From Gigaspora rosea (Eukaryota > Glomeromycota > Glomeromycetes > Diversisporales > Gigasporaceae), in contig QKWP01000664.1 of the NCBI GenBank assembly GCA_003550325.1, positions 62,001-126,000 on the forward strand: 64,000 nt of DNA, in the 5' to 3' direction. Under the pieces are notes generated by a model. The model did not search any database and was not told the DNA's origin. It saw only the letters and a list, made by a program, of their open reading frames with translations. Made by a program: the position numbers and the translations under genes. This document shows positions 36,658 through 49,533 of this stretch, in pieces. Each line of letters begins with the position of its first letter. Position 1 is the stretch's first letter.

Positions 36658-38165
36658 TTATAGGGGGTTTTGCATTACAAACTTTTCTAATTCTTTTATT
36701 ACTCCTATATGAAGATTATTGGATGAAATATCTAAATAAATTAAACTATTGTTTTTGTGGTGAGCCTCTGAAAACGCATATTCTATTTCTTGTCCAAACG
36801 AATTATGTGATAGGTTTAAAACTTTTAATGAGTTATTTCCGCAAAGAGCACTTGCAACCAATTTTCCTTCGTCAGGACCAAGGCGATTACGTGAAATATT
36901 TAAATAAGTGTTAAAGTGTTATTTTTACGGATAACTTCCGCAAATAATTCCCCCGTCCTTTTTAAATCCAGTTTGTTCGAGATTTAGTGATCTCAATTTG
37001 TGATTTCTCGGAGAGCTTCAGTCAAGGCTTTTCTCCTGCCAGGAAAAAAGAAGAGTTTTGGCGAAGAGTCCTTGCGAATGCTTTGATTCCATCACAGCCA
37101 ATTTGATTTCCTGAATCTCTAACGAAGTTGTGAGAAGAGCATGTGCCAGGGCCTCTCCTCCTTTAGGTCCAAGTTTATTGCGGTAAACAACTGGAGCTTC
37201 TCCAAGGCCTAAGGAAGTCAATGGTTTGTTTTCATATAAAGCTTTGGCTAGTTCTTCCCCCTACTTCTGAGTCAAGTTGATTATTTTTAAAGTTAAGGGA
37301 AGTCAAAGCTTTATTTGCACGAAGAGCTTCCGCGATTTCTTCCTAAATAATTATTTGAAATATCTAAATATTTCAAAGTGTTATTATTTTTAAGTATTTC
37401 AGCAAATACTTTTCCTGTTTTTGGCTTAAGTTTATTATATCTAATACTTAAAGAGGTCAAAGTATTATTTTTAATAAGAGCATTAGCAATTACTTTAACT
37501 TCATTACTAAGTTGATTATTCGAAAGGTACAAAGAAGTTAAAGTGGTATTTTTAACCAATGTCTTTCTTTCTTTAAAGCCAAAGTGATGTTTACAATTTT
37601 TAATGAAACCAAATAATTTTCGTCGAAAAGAACAAGGTTCTTAATTCGGTCTTATCGTCATATAGAATTCCATTCAGGTCCAAACTAAGTCTCTTATTCA
37701 TTCGTAAAAACCTGAGAATTAAAACTATTAATGTGCAAAGAAGAACTGCTGGATTTGTCTGGTGGCAAGCAGACTCAACAGACTCTCTTGAATATTCAAT
37801 GATTCCTTCATATAAATCATCACTCGAAACGTTCATGATATAACTTGAATATTTAAAAAATAAATTTGGAATATCTTGAGGAATTGTGTAAACTACGTTT
37901 TTAGGGAGTGTTCCTATTTCGCTTTCATCTAATTCTAGAAGTAATGTTCTTACGACTTTCTTATTGGTTAAATCAGGTTTTCTCCGTAAGATTGGAACGG
38001 TAATGGTACTCCATAAACGGTTGACAAGAAGACAAGTAAATAGTGTGTTGTGATCTTTTTCGAGGCATTTTAAAATTTCAGTGAAGCATTCAAGCGGTAA
38101 ACTTTCTGGGCACTTCGTGAATGTGTTTTTGAAAGATTTGTTTTTTTTTTGTTTGAAGAATTCAT
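36658..38165 (-). pseudogene. F-box/LRR protein relic
   Basis: Minus strand. A short Lys-rich start (ATG 38165) is one base out of frame with the next part across a run of ten A. Then comes an F-box-like segment (LPLECFTEILKCLEK, FTCLLVNRLWSTITVPIL). The spacer continues to 37,600 and ends at a stop. LRR units follow in other frames: TTLTSLYLSNNQL, NNTLTSLSIRYNKL, NTLKYLDISNNYL, SLKVLNLSHNSF, SLIYLDISSNNL. Such proteins are substrate adaptors of SCF ubiquitin ligases, and the family is large in these fungi. At least three shifts separate start, F-box and LRRs, so I call it a pseudogene, although the A-run shift could be a sequencing error. Confidence 0.7.
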
Positions 38166-38399
38166 GAGATGAGAGTTCTATTTAAATCACCCGCAAAAAA
38201 TTTTCAACATATGGGGATAATTCGAGAAATGATCTACATGTACTGTATACAATATTTTTTGAAATGTAAACAAATCATGAATTTGTATAACCGACCAATC
38301 AATTTATTACACGTGATTTATGTGATGTTTGTTGTGATTATCAGCTATCGTCTGCAAATAAGAACCGTTTAAGCCAGGTGCCTTTATATGTTTTTTATT

Positions 38400-40600
38400 A
38401 TTTAATTAAAATTAGGGTAAGGGTTAGGTAGAAGATAGGGTTAGAGATGTATTATAGGTAAAATTGCCTTCCTGACATTTTTTATTAATGTCCCGAGATA
38501 GGTTTAGACATTCGTTTCTTGTATTGTTGGTGTTTTTACTTTTTTCTTTGTTTTTGTCTCGTCGACATGATCCGTGATGCAAAACTTACGTTTTTGAGAC
38601 TCCTGCACTTACTTTTTTGATTCTCCTAGATGTACCCCAAAAATTATATACTTTTTTGGGGGTCGTCTAAAGTGGAGAGTCTACGGACACGTACCAGTCA
38701 TGTGACTCTTCATCTTATGGACACATACCAAAATAATTTGATTTAAAAAACGATCTGACAAAGCTTTTGTACTAATTCAACCCTTTATCATTCTAATAAA
38801 GCCTGTTCTTCTGGTCTTCCCGGTTCTAATGGTGATGAGATTATTAAAATTTTATTAGTGAAACTGGAAATATAGCATTTCAAAATTTGGTCAACATTAT
38901 AAAGATTATATAAAAATGTCACATAAACTTCATGAGGCTATATCACTGGTACTACTGAGTTGATTTTAATAATCTTAACATTATTAAACTGGAAAGACCA
39001 AAATAACATGTTTTGTTAGAACAATAAAAATGATTAACCTTATAAAAGCACAGTTGAATTACTTTTTAATTTTAAAAAGAAAAAAAGGAAATATGACCAA
39101 AAGGCTTTTGAATTAAGTTAACTTCTTTTATCATTCTAATAAAACTTGTTCTCCTGGTTTTTCTGGTTCTGACTATGATGAGATAGATTATAAAATCTAA
39201 TCAGTATAACTAGAGATATAATCTTTCAAAACTTGAGTAATGCTATAAAGATTATATAAAAACATCGAATAAATCATAAGGCTATATCCAGTTCCACTGA
39301 GTTGATTTTAATAATCTTGTCATCACTAGAACCAGAATGACCAGAAAAACAAGTTTATTAGAATGATAAAAGGGTTAACTTTACAAAAGCCTTGTAAATC
39401 ATTTTTTAAATCAAAAAAATTATTATTTTAGTACGTGTCCACAGTGTATAAAATCTGAAAAAAATTTTGTGCACATGTGCACATTAGAAAAATTTTTTTG
39501 TGCACACTTTAAAAATTTGTATATAAAATTGTGCACAACCTATATGTTAATTAAGAAAAATCTTTGTGCACATATGCACATCCAATTTAAAAAATTGTGT
39601 ACACATGTGCACATTGTGCACATGAATTTTATTCACTGCGTGTTCATAAAATGGAAAATTATTTGACCAGTATGTGTCTGTAGACTCTCCATGGCAAAAC
39701 TTATATTTTTAATACTCCTGCACTTACTTTTTGATATTTCTAAATGTACCCAAAAATTTTATTACTTTTTTAAGACACATCAATTTTAATAAAGTCATGT
39801 GACCACTACAATTAAAATTGACCAATGGAATTGCAGGTAAGATTCTAATAAAAGGTTTAAGTTTTTTTAATCAGAACTAATGTTTTTATTATATCATTAT
39901 TATTTGAATTTATAATAAAGTTGTAAAAATAAAAATTACTATTTCAAAATTAATAAATACATCAAAATTGGCTTAGTGTATTATAAGATATTAGTAAAAA
40001 TTTTTTACAATTTCTTAGTTTTATAAAAAGCTTTAAAAATTTGTAAAAATTTTTTTATTCATATCTCATAATATACTAAACCAATTTTGATAGATTTACT
40101 ACTATTAGAAAAGTAATTTTCATCTTTACAACTCTTATTATAAATTCAAATAATAATAACATAATAAAAAAATAAGTTCTGATTAAAAAAACTTTAAGCT
40201 TTTTATTAGAATCTTATCTGCAATTCTATTGGTCGATTTTAATCGTGGTAGTCACATGACTTTTTTAAAATCACCATGTCTCAAAAAAGTAATAAAATTT
40301 TTGGTGTACATTTAGAAGTATTAAAAAAGTAAGTGCTGAAGTATCAAAAATATAAGTTTTGCCTCTTTGCATCTAAAGCAAAGTACCGTAGAATCATATG
40401 ACATGTGACCAATCAATTTATAGAAATTTAATAATCTTCAGAAAAACAGAAAGTGAAAACTCTAAAAAATACAAAAAATGATAGTCTAAACCTACCTTGG
40501 TAGATTAATTAAAAATGACAGGAAAGCAATTTTGCTTATATATTTATTTGCTATTTCTAACTTTAAACTATGATGACTCTAACCCTAAAGTTAATTTGCT
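38400..40600. mobile_element. nested palindromic composite element
   Basis: Outer inverted arms of about 290 bp: left 38,400-38,690 (gggttagag, aaattgcc, taggtttaga, gcaaaactta, gatgtacc) and right 40,260-40,600 in reverse. Inside lie a 1.0-kb unit (38,676-39,693) and a fold-back of about 570 bp centred near 40,020. A solitary arm copy occurs at 53,440-53,560, and the caaaacttac module recurs at 45,034. No coding frame. Confidence 0.75.
38676..39693. mobile_element. 1.0-kb inverted-repeat unit made of two tandem palindromes
   Basis: Ends ggagagtctacggacacgta and (reverse complement of right) ggagagtctacagacacata. The core has two related palindromes of about 310 bp, 38,753-39,061 and 39,083-39,400, with arms like tttatcattctaataaa and gttctggt. 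A gtgcacatgtgcac cluster lies at 39,470-39,620. Confidence 0.7.
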
Positions 40601-40933
40601 AAAATATATATTATAAGAAACTGCTTTACTTTAAACATTACCTTTTTTGATACTATCTATATGGGCAGATTTGTTTCTATTCAATATTGTTACAAATTTG
40701 ATTTAATCACATATGATGATCAAAACTTGACCTTAACTAATCAAATTAATAAAGTGACATTTGTTAATCAAAATGGATAACAATTTATTGTCAAGCGATT
40801 TATTATCAAATTATTTATTATTAGCAAATCTTTATTTAATTATATATGATATTTTTAAATAATAATTTGATTCTATATTTCTGTCATTACCTTTACAAGA
40901 GACGCATTTCAACTTTAGCTCATATTAAATTAA

Positions 40934-41716
40934 TGGGTATCCATTTGGCTATTTTACTAAATTTAGTATATTCAAAAAAATTAATTTTGATTAATTATTT
41001 AACTAAATTTAATCAAATTTTGTCAAAATATATTTGAATATTATAACTATCTTTTTGTACAATTTCAGTAATATTTATTAATAAAAATTTTGCATAGCTT
41101 ACTCTTAAACTTGCTGTATTGGTTTAAAAATTTGTTATAATAAATTTAAAACAGTATTAAAAAAATTATAGTATACCAAACTTGTAATAAAATTAAAAAA
41201 AATACATTTTTAGATTGTTTTGGATCCAATTTTAATTTTGGCTTGATTCAAAAAATAACTGTTTTCAGTAACACACATCTAAAAATGGTCAGTCTTTTTA
41301 TATTTTTTATATAGTAAAACATAGTAAAAATATAGTAAATAATTAGTAAATTTAAATTTCTTATAACTTCTTATATAATGAATCAATTTTAATGAATTTA
41401 CTATTATTAAAATCAGAAAAATTAGTTCTACAACTTGATTAAAAATTTAACAAAATTTTATTAAATAAATTTTTTGTTATTTATAATTTAATATTTTTTA
41501 GCTGCACTTTTAAAACCAATTTTTTTTTAAAAATATTAATATAATATTTGATAAGTATGTTGGTTTTTAAATATACCAAAATAAACCATAAATATAGAAT
41601 TATGTATCAGATAAATTTAATTTAAAGTTATTAATACCAATTTTTCAAATTTAACTTTTAGTACTGTACTAAATTTAGTATGTTGTACTAAATTTAGTAT
41701 AGCAAACGAATACCCA
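40934..41716. mobile_element. 783-bp TTAA-flanked MITE
   Basis: TTAA at 40930-40933 and 41717-41720; inverted ends tgggtatccatttggcta and (reverse complement) tgggtattcgtttgcta, followed on both sides by the palindrome tactaaatttagta (twice at the right). TTAA flanks suggest a piggyBac-type source. No transposase. Confidence 0.78.
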
Positions 41717-42805
41717 TTAAACAATATCGCTTATATATTTGATTTAAGTTAATTAAAATAATTGAATCTTTTCTAAACTAGTATTTTTATTTTTTTTTGT
41801 TGACTATATATCTAGTAATTAATATTTTAGTTTTGAGATTAGTGAATATTAATATGAAGTAAAAAAAAATAATCAATTTTGTAAGGTCTTACTGAATGAA
41901 TAAATTTATACCACAATACCAAAACTATTCTTGTATTCTGAATAACTTGTTTAAAGATTTTTGCTATATACTGTACATGCCTCTATGTTTTTACATTATC
42001 TATATTCTTGTTTTTATTCATGCTTAAATTTCTATCAAATACAACCAACTTAGTATAATATTTATAACAAAGTTGATCACTAATAAGTTTTTATGCTTAT
42101 GAGATCTTAAACTGTTGCAGGATCTAGTCTTGTCAAATGTTGTTAATACAGCTAGTCATCTAATTTGAGTTCTATCTTTAAACTTGGAGCAACTTGACTC
42201 TTCATAGTTTTAGATAAAATATTTGGCGTCAGATTGTGAAATTTTTGCTATATATCATATCTGGCTATGTATTCTTGCACGGTAAGTCCTTTGCCATTGT
42301 TACTAGTAAAAATTATGCCTAAAAAAATTATTATAGGATCAGTGCAGGATTATTGAAACTGAAGTCTTATTGAATATAAGCACAAAATTTTATATACTAT
42401 TAAAAAAACATAGAGCTTTGAAAAAGTAAGTATCACTTTTTATTATTATATTAAACAAATTGACCAATCAGAGAACAGATTCATAATAATCATATAGAAA
42501 TAAATCTGCCTATATGCTCCATATAATAATCGATACAACAAATAGTGATTTGATGTAACTAGGACACAAAAAATTTTGGAAACAAATTTTTACAAATTTT
42601 TACACCTAATCCAAAAATTTCCAAAACTTTGCATTTAATCAAATTTTTTTAAATTTTTGCTTAAATTTTAAGACCATATGTGATCTGATCAATAAAAATA
42701 GATCTTTATGCATGTAATTTGACCAATAAGATTATGTTTATAATACTATTATACTCTTATTATGAACCATCCTACATTACTACCCTAAAAATTAAAATCC
42801 AAGAC
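41717..42805. other. gene-free spacer
   Basis: AT-rich, no supported gene or paired repeat. Confidence 0.4.
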
Positions 42806-42813
42806 CAGGTGTA

Positions 42814-43586
42814 CAGGGCTGATGATTTTCTGTAGTATGGTGCAGATCACAAAAAGCTATCAACTTTTAACTATAAAATTTTTTAAACTTTTATAATTTT
42901 TTTAAAATAAAATAAACTAAAAAAAAGTTTTTGTATATTTAATAGCTTTTTAATTAAACTATCAAATCCACAAAAAAAATCTTTAGTATCTTTTATTTTA
43001 AGAATTTAAAGTTATATATAATTGAAAAATTTGGCACTTATATATAAAAAAACATAACAAATTTTAAATTTATTAACAAAATTTAAAATTTTATTAATAA
43101 AATTTAAATTTATATTAAATTTTTCTGCATTTTTATTGGTCAATTATCAGCTAAAAAATTGGCGCCTATATATAAAATTTGTTGGCTTTAGGTGATCTCC
43201 ACCATAGTTAAAACTAAATTCTGCATGTAGTTAGACAAATTTTGTTATTTACTGTAATAAAATTTTTTGTAGTGCATTTTGTAATTTCTGTGTAGTTCTG
43301 TAATACTATTTCATAATTTTTGCGATTTAATGCGATCTAATTTTCTTAAAATTTCTAAAATTATACTAATTCTGTAACTCACTGAAGAATATGCTCATAA
43401 TTTACATTGATTTATTGTCTACTTTGCCAGGCCAAATCCTGTGATTCTTTGTGAATTCTGCAATAATATGTGCATTTTTGTAAATTTTGTGATATTTCTG
43501 CAATGACTAAGGGTGATTTCTGTGATTGGCTGCGATTAAGAGAAATTCTGCTATTTTCTATAAATCACAGAAAATCATCAGTCTTG
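42814..43586. mobile_element. hAT MITE, 773 bp
   Basis: Ends CAGGGCTGATGATTTTCTG and (reverse complement) CAAGACTGATGATTTTCTG. Target duplication CAGGTGTA (42806-42813) versus CAGGTATA (43587-43594), 7 of 8. Subterminal attctgtgatt / gtgatttctg motifs recur inside. The ends match those of the hAT relic at 50,989-55,540, its probable source family. Confidence 0.82.
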
Positions 43587-43610
43587 CAGGTATAATATAA
43601 AATCAAATTA

Positions 43611-44703
43611 TAGTATTACAAGCTATAAGGTTTTTATTAGCTGGCTTAATCAGCTAATAAAAATATCAGCTAAGTAGCTATTAATAGCTAAGATTGTATT
43701 TAGAAATTATCAAAGGTTTACTTTATTTTTTTAATATAGGGATATCAAATTACAATAATTTTATATAACTCTGTATAATTTTAAGTAAAATTTGTTAAAT
43801 AATTTTGAACACACGATATTTAGTTTCTTAGATCAAATTTTTGGTAATTCAATTCAGGTCATACATTCAAATCAAATGATGCAATAATACTGACTAAATT
43901 TTTTTAACTCTGTTATTTTATGTAAGAGAGGTGGGGGTATTGTTAACAGGAGGTATTGTGGACAGGACAGGTATCTTATGATCTAGTAATTAGAATTGAA
44001 TGATTTTTATACCATTCGAGCCATCTTAGAGAAACTAATCAAATAGTATAAAAATTATCCAATTCCAATCACTAGATTACAAGATATCATTATTTATGCA
44101 AAATATAAGTTTTTGTATATATTTGAAAATATGCAAATTTTTATAATATACCTTTAACGATCTTGGGATCCCATAATTAAATTTAACAATTTTGTACTTG
44201 TTAGAATCGTCTCTCTGAGACGGTCATTTTGGTAGTAAAATCATTCAAAATGGACCAGTAAATCAAATTTTATCACTATGTTCACAATACCACTTTCTTC
44301 TAAAATTTAGTTTTTATATTCTATAGTGTATACTAATTATTTATATCTAAAACAATATATGATATAAAAATTTTTTTGCAATAATTTATTCTTTATTAAG
44401 CATAGTTCAAATAATAAAATATCTATTTGATTTTTAAAAAGTTTTATTAGTAGAAACTTTAACATGTTCATAATACTCCTGCCTCCCTTATATTGTGACA
44501 AAAATTTAATTTTCTGAAGCTTACGTAAAATTACATGTTACTTAATCTTATTTAATACAGCTCGACATTAAACACTCTGGCCTAATTATATTATAGTAAT
44601 CATTTGATCTTAAACTATATTAATCAGCTGATTATATTGTATCAGCTGGCTTAGTCAGCTAAACCAATTTAGCTGCAGCTGCTGCAGCTAGCTTGTAACA
44701 CTA
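43611..44703. mobile_element. TAGTRTTACAAGC-family element, copy 1
   Basis: Inverted ends tagtattacaagc and (reverse complement) tagtgttacaagc. The two ends have distinct subterminal zones, one rich in agctgg/ccagct next to a poly-T tract (ttttta), the other in gctgcagcagc. A hairpin at 43,966-44,093 lies inside. Inverted relative to copies 2 and 3. No clear target duplication. Confidence 0.65.
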
Positions 44704-45033
44704 AAACAAAGTATTTGAAAATTGCCTGTTATTCAAAAATCTCAAGAAACCACCTTTATGAGAATTTTTTAAAATTCTAGTAAGTACTAACTTTAAATAA
44801 ACTAATTTCAATTATGCTAAAAGTTTTTTAAAAAGTGCAAATATTTAATAATATAAAACATTTATTATGTGGATAAAGTTTTTTTAAAAAATTTTATTCA
44901 TTTTATAAAAATGTTATATATAAAATAGATTTATTCTTTTTTTACCCAGAAAAACTATTATTTAAATATCATTTTAAAAAATATATATAATTTTTGTTAA
45001 AACATGTACAACAAGGTTAAACCTAAAAAAAAA

Positions 45034-45115
45034 CTTGCTAGTGATACAAAACTTACTTTTGTACTTACTTTTTTGATACTCCTAGATGTACCCCAAAATT
45101 TATATACTTTTTTGA
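45034..45115. repeat. dispersed module also seen in the 38.4-kb composite
   Basis: acaaaacttacttttg, ttgatactcctagatgtacc and tatacttttttga match 38,578-38,660, 39,694-39,770 and (inverted) 40,290-40,375. A stray fragment of that family. Confidence 0.65.
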
Positions 45116-45125
45116 TAATATCTCC

Positions 45126-46079
45126 TAGTGTTGCAAGCCAGCTGCAGCAGCCATGACCAGTATTTAAAATTCAAAATTATGTTCTCAAATGAACTAAATT
45201 TAGAGTATTAAATGTTCTCAAAAAATTTTTGATGTTCTCATTATATAGAATATTATTTTTTAAATATGCATATATTATTATTGTATAAACCTATTTTGGA
45301 CTTTTAAGTAAAGTTATAGACAAGGCTTTCTGATTTTAATAGTACTTAGAACATTTAAATTGGTTAAATTGATCATGTGATATACTTATTTAACTTTTTG
45401 CAACTATAAATCTTTTCTTCAAATATATAAAAAAAAAAACTAATACTAATAATATTTTGAGAACATTTTATTAGTACAGTACAAAATGTTCTCAAATAAG
45501 AGAACATTATTATAATATTAATGTTCTTAAAAAAATTTAGTGTTCTCATGAGAACATGAGAACATCAAATTTTAAACAGGCCATGACTAAATTAGCTTAG
45601 CCAACTAAGCTAGCTAATGCAATATAATTAGTTAGCTAATATGGCTTAAGATCACATGATTACTATAACATAATTTAGGCCAGAGTGTTTAATGCTGAGT
45701 TGTATTAAAATTAAGTAACATATAATTTTATGCAAGCTTCAGAAAATTAAATTTTCATTACAATATATATAAAGTAACAAAGTTACAAAAATTTAGTCAG
45801 AATTATTGCATTATTTGATTTGAATATATGATCTAAATTGAATTACTGAAAATTTGATCTAGGAAACTAAAATCGTGTGTTTAAAATTATTTAATAAATC
45901 TTATCAAAATTATACAAAGTTATATAAAATTACTATAATTTGATATCTCTATATAAAAAAAAAAAGAAGTAAACCTCTAATAATTTCTGAATACAATCTT
46001 AGCCATTGATAGTTGCTTAGCCAATATTTTTATCAGCTGGTTAAGCCAGCTGATAAAAACCTTACAGCTTGTAACACTA
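45126..46079. mobile_element. TAGTRTTACAAGC-family element, copy 2
   Basis: Ends tagtgttgcaagccagctgc and (reverse complement) tagtgttacaagctgtaag. Body shared with copy 3 (ggcttaagatca, tttaggcca, agctggttaagccagct). Interrupted by a hAT-like MITE at 45,158. Confidence 0.7.
45158..45579. mobile_element. hAT-like MITE nested in copy 2, 422 bp
   Basis: Perfect 8-bp target duplication GCCATGAC at 45150-45157 and 45580-45587. Imperfect inverted ends (cagtatttaaaattcaaaa; reverse complement of right ctgtttaaaatttgatg). About ten atgttctc / gagaacat motifs lie inside, typical subterminal binding-site clusters. Confidence 0.78.
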
Positions 46080-46587
46080 CTTTGTTTTGAATTTTTAAGA
46101 TTGTGTTATGTTATATCCAGAGACATGGAAAAATTTGGATATTAAATTGCAAAAATTTATTTGGATATTGGCAAATATTTGAATAAATTTGGATAAAAAA
46201 TTTTTTAATATTTAAAATTTGAAAAATGATTTCATATATCAAAACTCATTATTTGCACTCACAAATAAAAAATTTTTGTTACTATTGCCAGTTACTACTG
46301 TACTATTGAAGATAATAAAAACATTAACTGTCTAATTAATAAAAAATTTCAAACTGATAGAGTTTTAAAAAAAATCAATATAGAAAGATTTTACTATAAT
46401 ATAACTTAAACTATCACTATTGGTGAAAATTGGTGATTAATTTTTAATAATTTTACTATAATCACTATCCTAAAAATTTTGCTACTAGCATTAGGACTAA
46501 GATTTGAGTATTTTTTTTTAAACCCCAAGATAGCAGTTATTTGGAAACATTAAGTAATACAATTTGAGTATTTTAGTTTTGATTTGA
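46080..46587. other. gene-free spacer
   Basis: AT-rich, nothing supported. Confidence 0.4.
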
Positions 46588-47089
46588 TAGTATTACAAGC
46601 TGGCTGTAGCAGTTATGGCTAAATTGGCTTAGCTAACTAAGCCAGCTAATACAATATAATTAGCTAGCTAATATGGCTTAAGATCATATGATTACTATAA
46701 CATAATTTAGGCCAAAGTGTTTAATGCCAGGCTGTATTAAGTAAGATTAAGTAACACATATCAGCAGAAATGTGAAATTGGGCCTTTATTTAGGTAACCA
46801 AAAATTAATTGTTAAATAAACACATGATAATCATTTGATTACAAGTAAAAACAAAAATAACACCAATTTCATTTTTTTTAAATATTACTAAGGTGTGTTA
46901 CTGGTATCTAACCAATTTTCCAACCTCTAACCAATTTCTTATTTTGAAATTGTAAGCAATTGCAAACAATTGTAAATGAATTGTAGAGGTAAATAAGTTA
47001 GTTTAGAATATATATAGCAGAATTTAAAAACTAATCTAACTTTAAAAAGTTATTTATTTATAAATAGTCTAATCTAACATAAACGTGTT

Positions 47090-48240
47090 TTATGCCTTCT
47101 CTGTGCTAATAAAACTTTTATAGCATGGTAGAGTTAGATTTTTTGGATATAGCACAATAGAGTTAGATATTTCGGACATAGCATGATAGAGTTGGATTTT
47201 TTGGATGTAGCACAGTTGAGATAGATTTTTTGGGCATAGCACAATAGAGTAGATTTTTTGGATGTAGTTGGATTTTTGGACGAGTTAGATTTTTTAGATT
47301 TGGATATAGCATGGTAGATTTGGATTTTTTAGACGTAGTACAGTAAAGTTACATAACACAGTAGAGTTAAATTTGGGACATGTAGTATGGTAGAGTTAGA
47401 TTCAGAACAGGTAGAGCACGGTAGAGTTAGATTTTTTGGACATAGCACAGTAGTTAGATTTTTGTATGTAGCACAGTAGAGTTAGATTTTTTGAATGTAG
47501 CACAGTAGAGTTAGATTTTTTGGACATAATGCTATAGAGTTAGATTTTTTGAACATAATGCAGTAGTTTGATTTTTTGGATATAGTACAATAATTAGATT
47601 TTTGGGCATAGCACGGTAGTTAGATTTTTTGCGATAGTTGGATTTTTTGACATAGCACAGTAGAGTTAGATTTTTTGGAAATAGTACAGTAGAATTAGAT
47701 TTTTTGGACATAACACAATAGAATTGGATTTTTTGGATATAGCATGGTAGAGTTGAATTTTTAGACATAGCACAGTAGAATTGGATTTGAGATAGATAGC
47801 ACAGTGAGTTAGATTTTTTGGCGTAGCATGATAAAGTTAGATTTTTGGATGTAGCACGTTAGAAGGACCTCGAAATATACATAAATAGGTAAGATATGAG
47901 TTTGCTTATTTTTGAGGATTTTTATGCAAATCTTTTCTATTTATAGTAAATTTTTGCTTATTTTCGAAGTTTTTATATAGATCTTTTCTTTTTTAGTAAC
48001 CCTATAATTAACCTAACCTATCTATGTATATTTCGGGGTCTTACGTTAGAGTTGGATTTGGGACAAATAGCATGGATTCAGGACAGATAGCATGGTAGAG
48101 TTGAATTTAGGACAGGTAGCACAGTAGTAGATTAGTAATAGTAGTTAGATTCAGAATTTATAGTATGTTAAATTAGTAGTATAGTAGTTGGATTTAGAAT
48201 TTATAGCATGGTATAGATTTGGGATTATTATACATTAAAT
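47090..48240. repeat. minisatellite, about 30-bp unit
   Basis: Dozens of imperfect units of the form tagcacagtagagttagatt followed by ttttggaca. The right part (48,043-48,240) drifts to ggacaggtagcatggtag. Interrupted by a MITE at 47,864-48,042. Minus-strand frames here are translations of the repeat, not genes. Confidence 0.9.
47864..48042. mobile_element. 179-bp MITE inside the minisatellite
   Basis: Perfect 8-bp target duplication ACGTTAGA at 47856-47863 and 48043-48050. Inverted ends aggacctcgaaatatacata and (reverse complement) aagaccccgaaatatacata. Confidence 0.82.
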
Positions 48241-48293
48241 TATAGTATAGTGAGATATAATATAATAATAAATAAATTATAAAATATTTTTGT

Positions 48294-49002
48294 TTTTTTT
48301 AAGTTTAGAGGCCGTGTACTATGGCCAGGATTTTATTATAAGTTATAGTGACGTAATATTTGTTACATGAATGAGGATACAACTAGCCACACGTGCACTT
48401 TTGGTGCCTAATTTAAGTAGTCCGGCCGCAGGTTCTACACTAGTTGCCATACCTACAACCCAACTACGGGAATTGTCTATTTAAACCCTCTGGTTCATGG
48501 TCCTTCTATTACTACCGACGCACTACATTTAATGCAGATATTGTAGGCCACAACCCTTTTAGATATCGACGACCTAAGGGCTACTTTACCTCACACAAGA
48601 GCCTACCAGAACAAATTCCATGTCCCATACATGTACCATTGCCTGGATTTGTTAACCGAGGCTACCTGCCCTTATTAGGTTCGTTCCGATTGAAGTATCC
48701 GCCTTCTCTGGTGCATACCATAAGGACCGATTTTCACTACCTCCTAACTCAGGTCTTGCCAAACGGGTTCTTGTGGGTTTTTTCCGGTTCCCTGGATTTG
48801 CGATGTAACACATACATCATTGCGCCTGCAGGCTCCCATTCAAGATGGTGGAACCAAGGTTACAAGTTTAGCGCCCAACCACTCATAAGCCACAATCATC
48901 GAACGCAGATTTAACTTCAAAACGTCGCCAGTGGGATTTGAACTGTTAACCTGCCGCTTGGGGGGTGACACCTTGACCACTTCTCTAAGGCGCCACACCC
49001 TC
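48294..49002 (-). mobile_element. tRNA-headed retroposon, copy 3
   Basis: On the minus strand it starts near 49,002 with gtgtggcgccttagagaag, has a B box AGTTCAAATCC, and ends in an A-rich tail at 48,294. Target duplication tataaaatatttttgt (48278-48293) versus tataaaatatatttttgt (49003-49020). It lacks the 710-bp segment of copy 2. A plus-strand frame at 48,444-48,914 is a by-product. Confidence 0.85.
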
Positions 49003-49533
49003 TATAAAATATATTTTTGTATTTTTTTTTATTCTTTATTTTATTTTTTATTTTTTTTTCGATTTCAGTATTAGTATTTATATAACTAGCCAATCAAAAT
49101 AAATGTCAAATAAAATAACGGCATAATAAGATCAACATTTGTACTATCTAAAATTTAGGGTATTTCACAAATCGGCCATATGATGTAATTTTACATAAAA
49201 TTAAATTTTCAGCACAACATACATAAAGTAATAGAGTTACAAAAATTTGGTCAATATTATTACATCATTTGATTTGAATATATGATCTGAATTGAATTAT
49301 TGAAAATTTAATCTAAGAAACTAAATATTGTGTATTCAAAATTATTTAACAAATCTTACTCAAAATTACACAAAGTTACGTAAAATTACTGTAATTCGAT
49401 ATCTCTATATAAAAAAAATAAAGTAAATCTCTAATAATTTCTGAATACAATTTTAGCTATTGATAGCTGCTTAGCTAATATTTTTATCAGCTGGTTAAGC
49501 TAGCTGATAAAAACCTTATGGCTTGTAATACTA

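Larger units (their letters stand above)
46588..49533. mobile_element. TAGTRTTACAAGC-family element, copy 3, with large internal insertion
   Basis: Ends tagtattacaagctggctg and (reverse complement) tagtattacaagccataag. The left part (to about 46,757) and right part (from about 49,185) align with copy 2. The 2.4 kb between them is foreign and holds a minisatellite with a nested MITE and retroposon copy 3. Confidence 0.68.

Noticed and set aside
47532..47768. Minus-strand protein MSKNSTLPCY...
   Set aside because: Translation of the 30-bp minisatellite.
48444..48914. 156-residue plus-strand protein
   Set aside because: Lies antisense within retroposon copy 3; the same DNA in copies 1 and 2 has no such frame.
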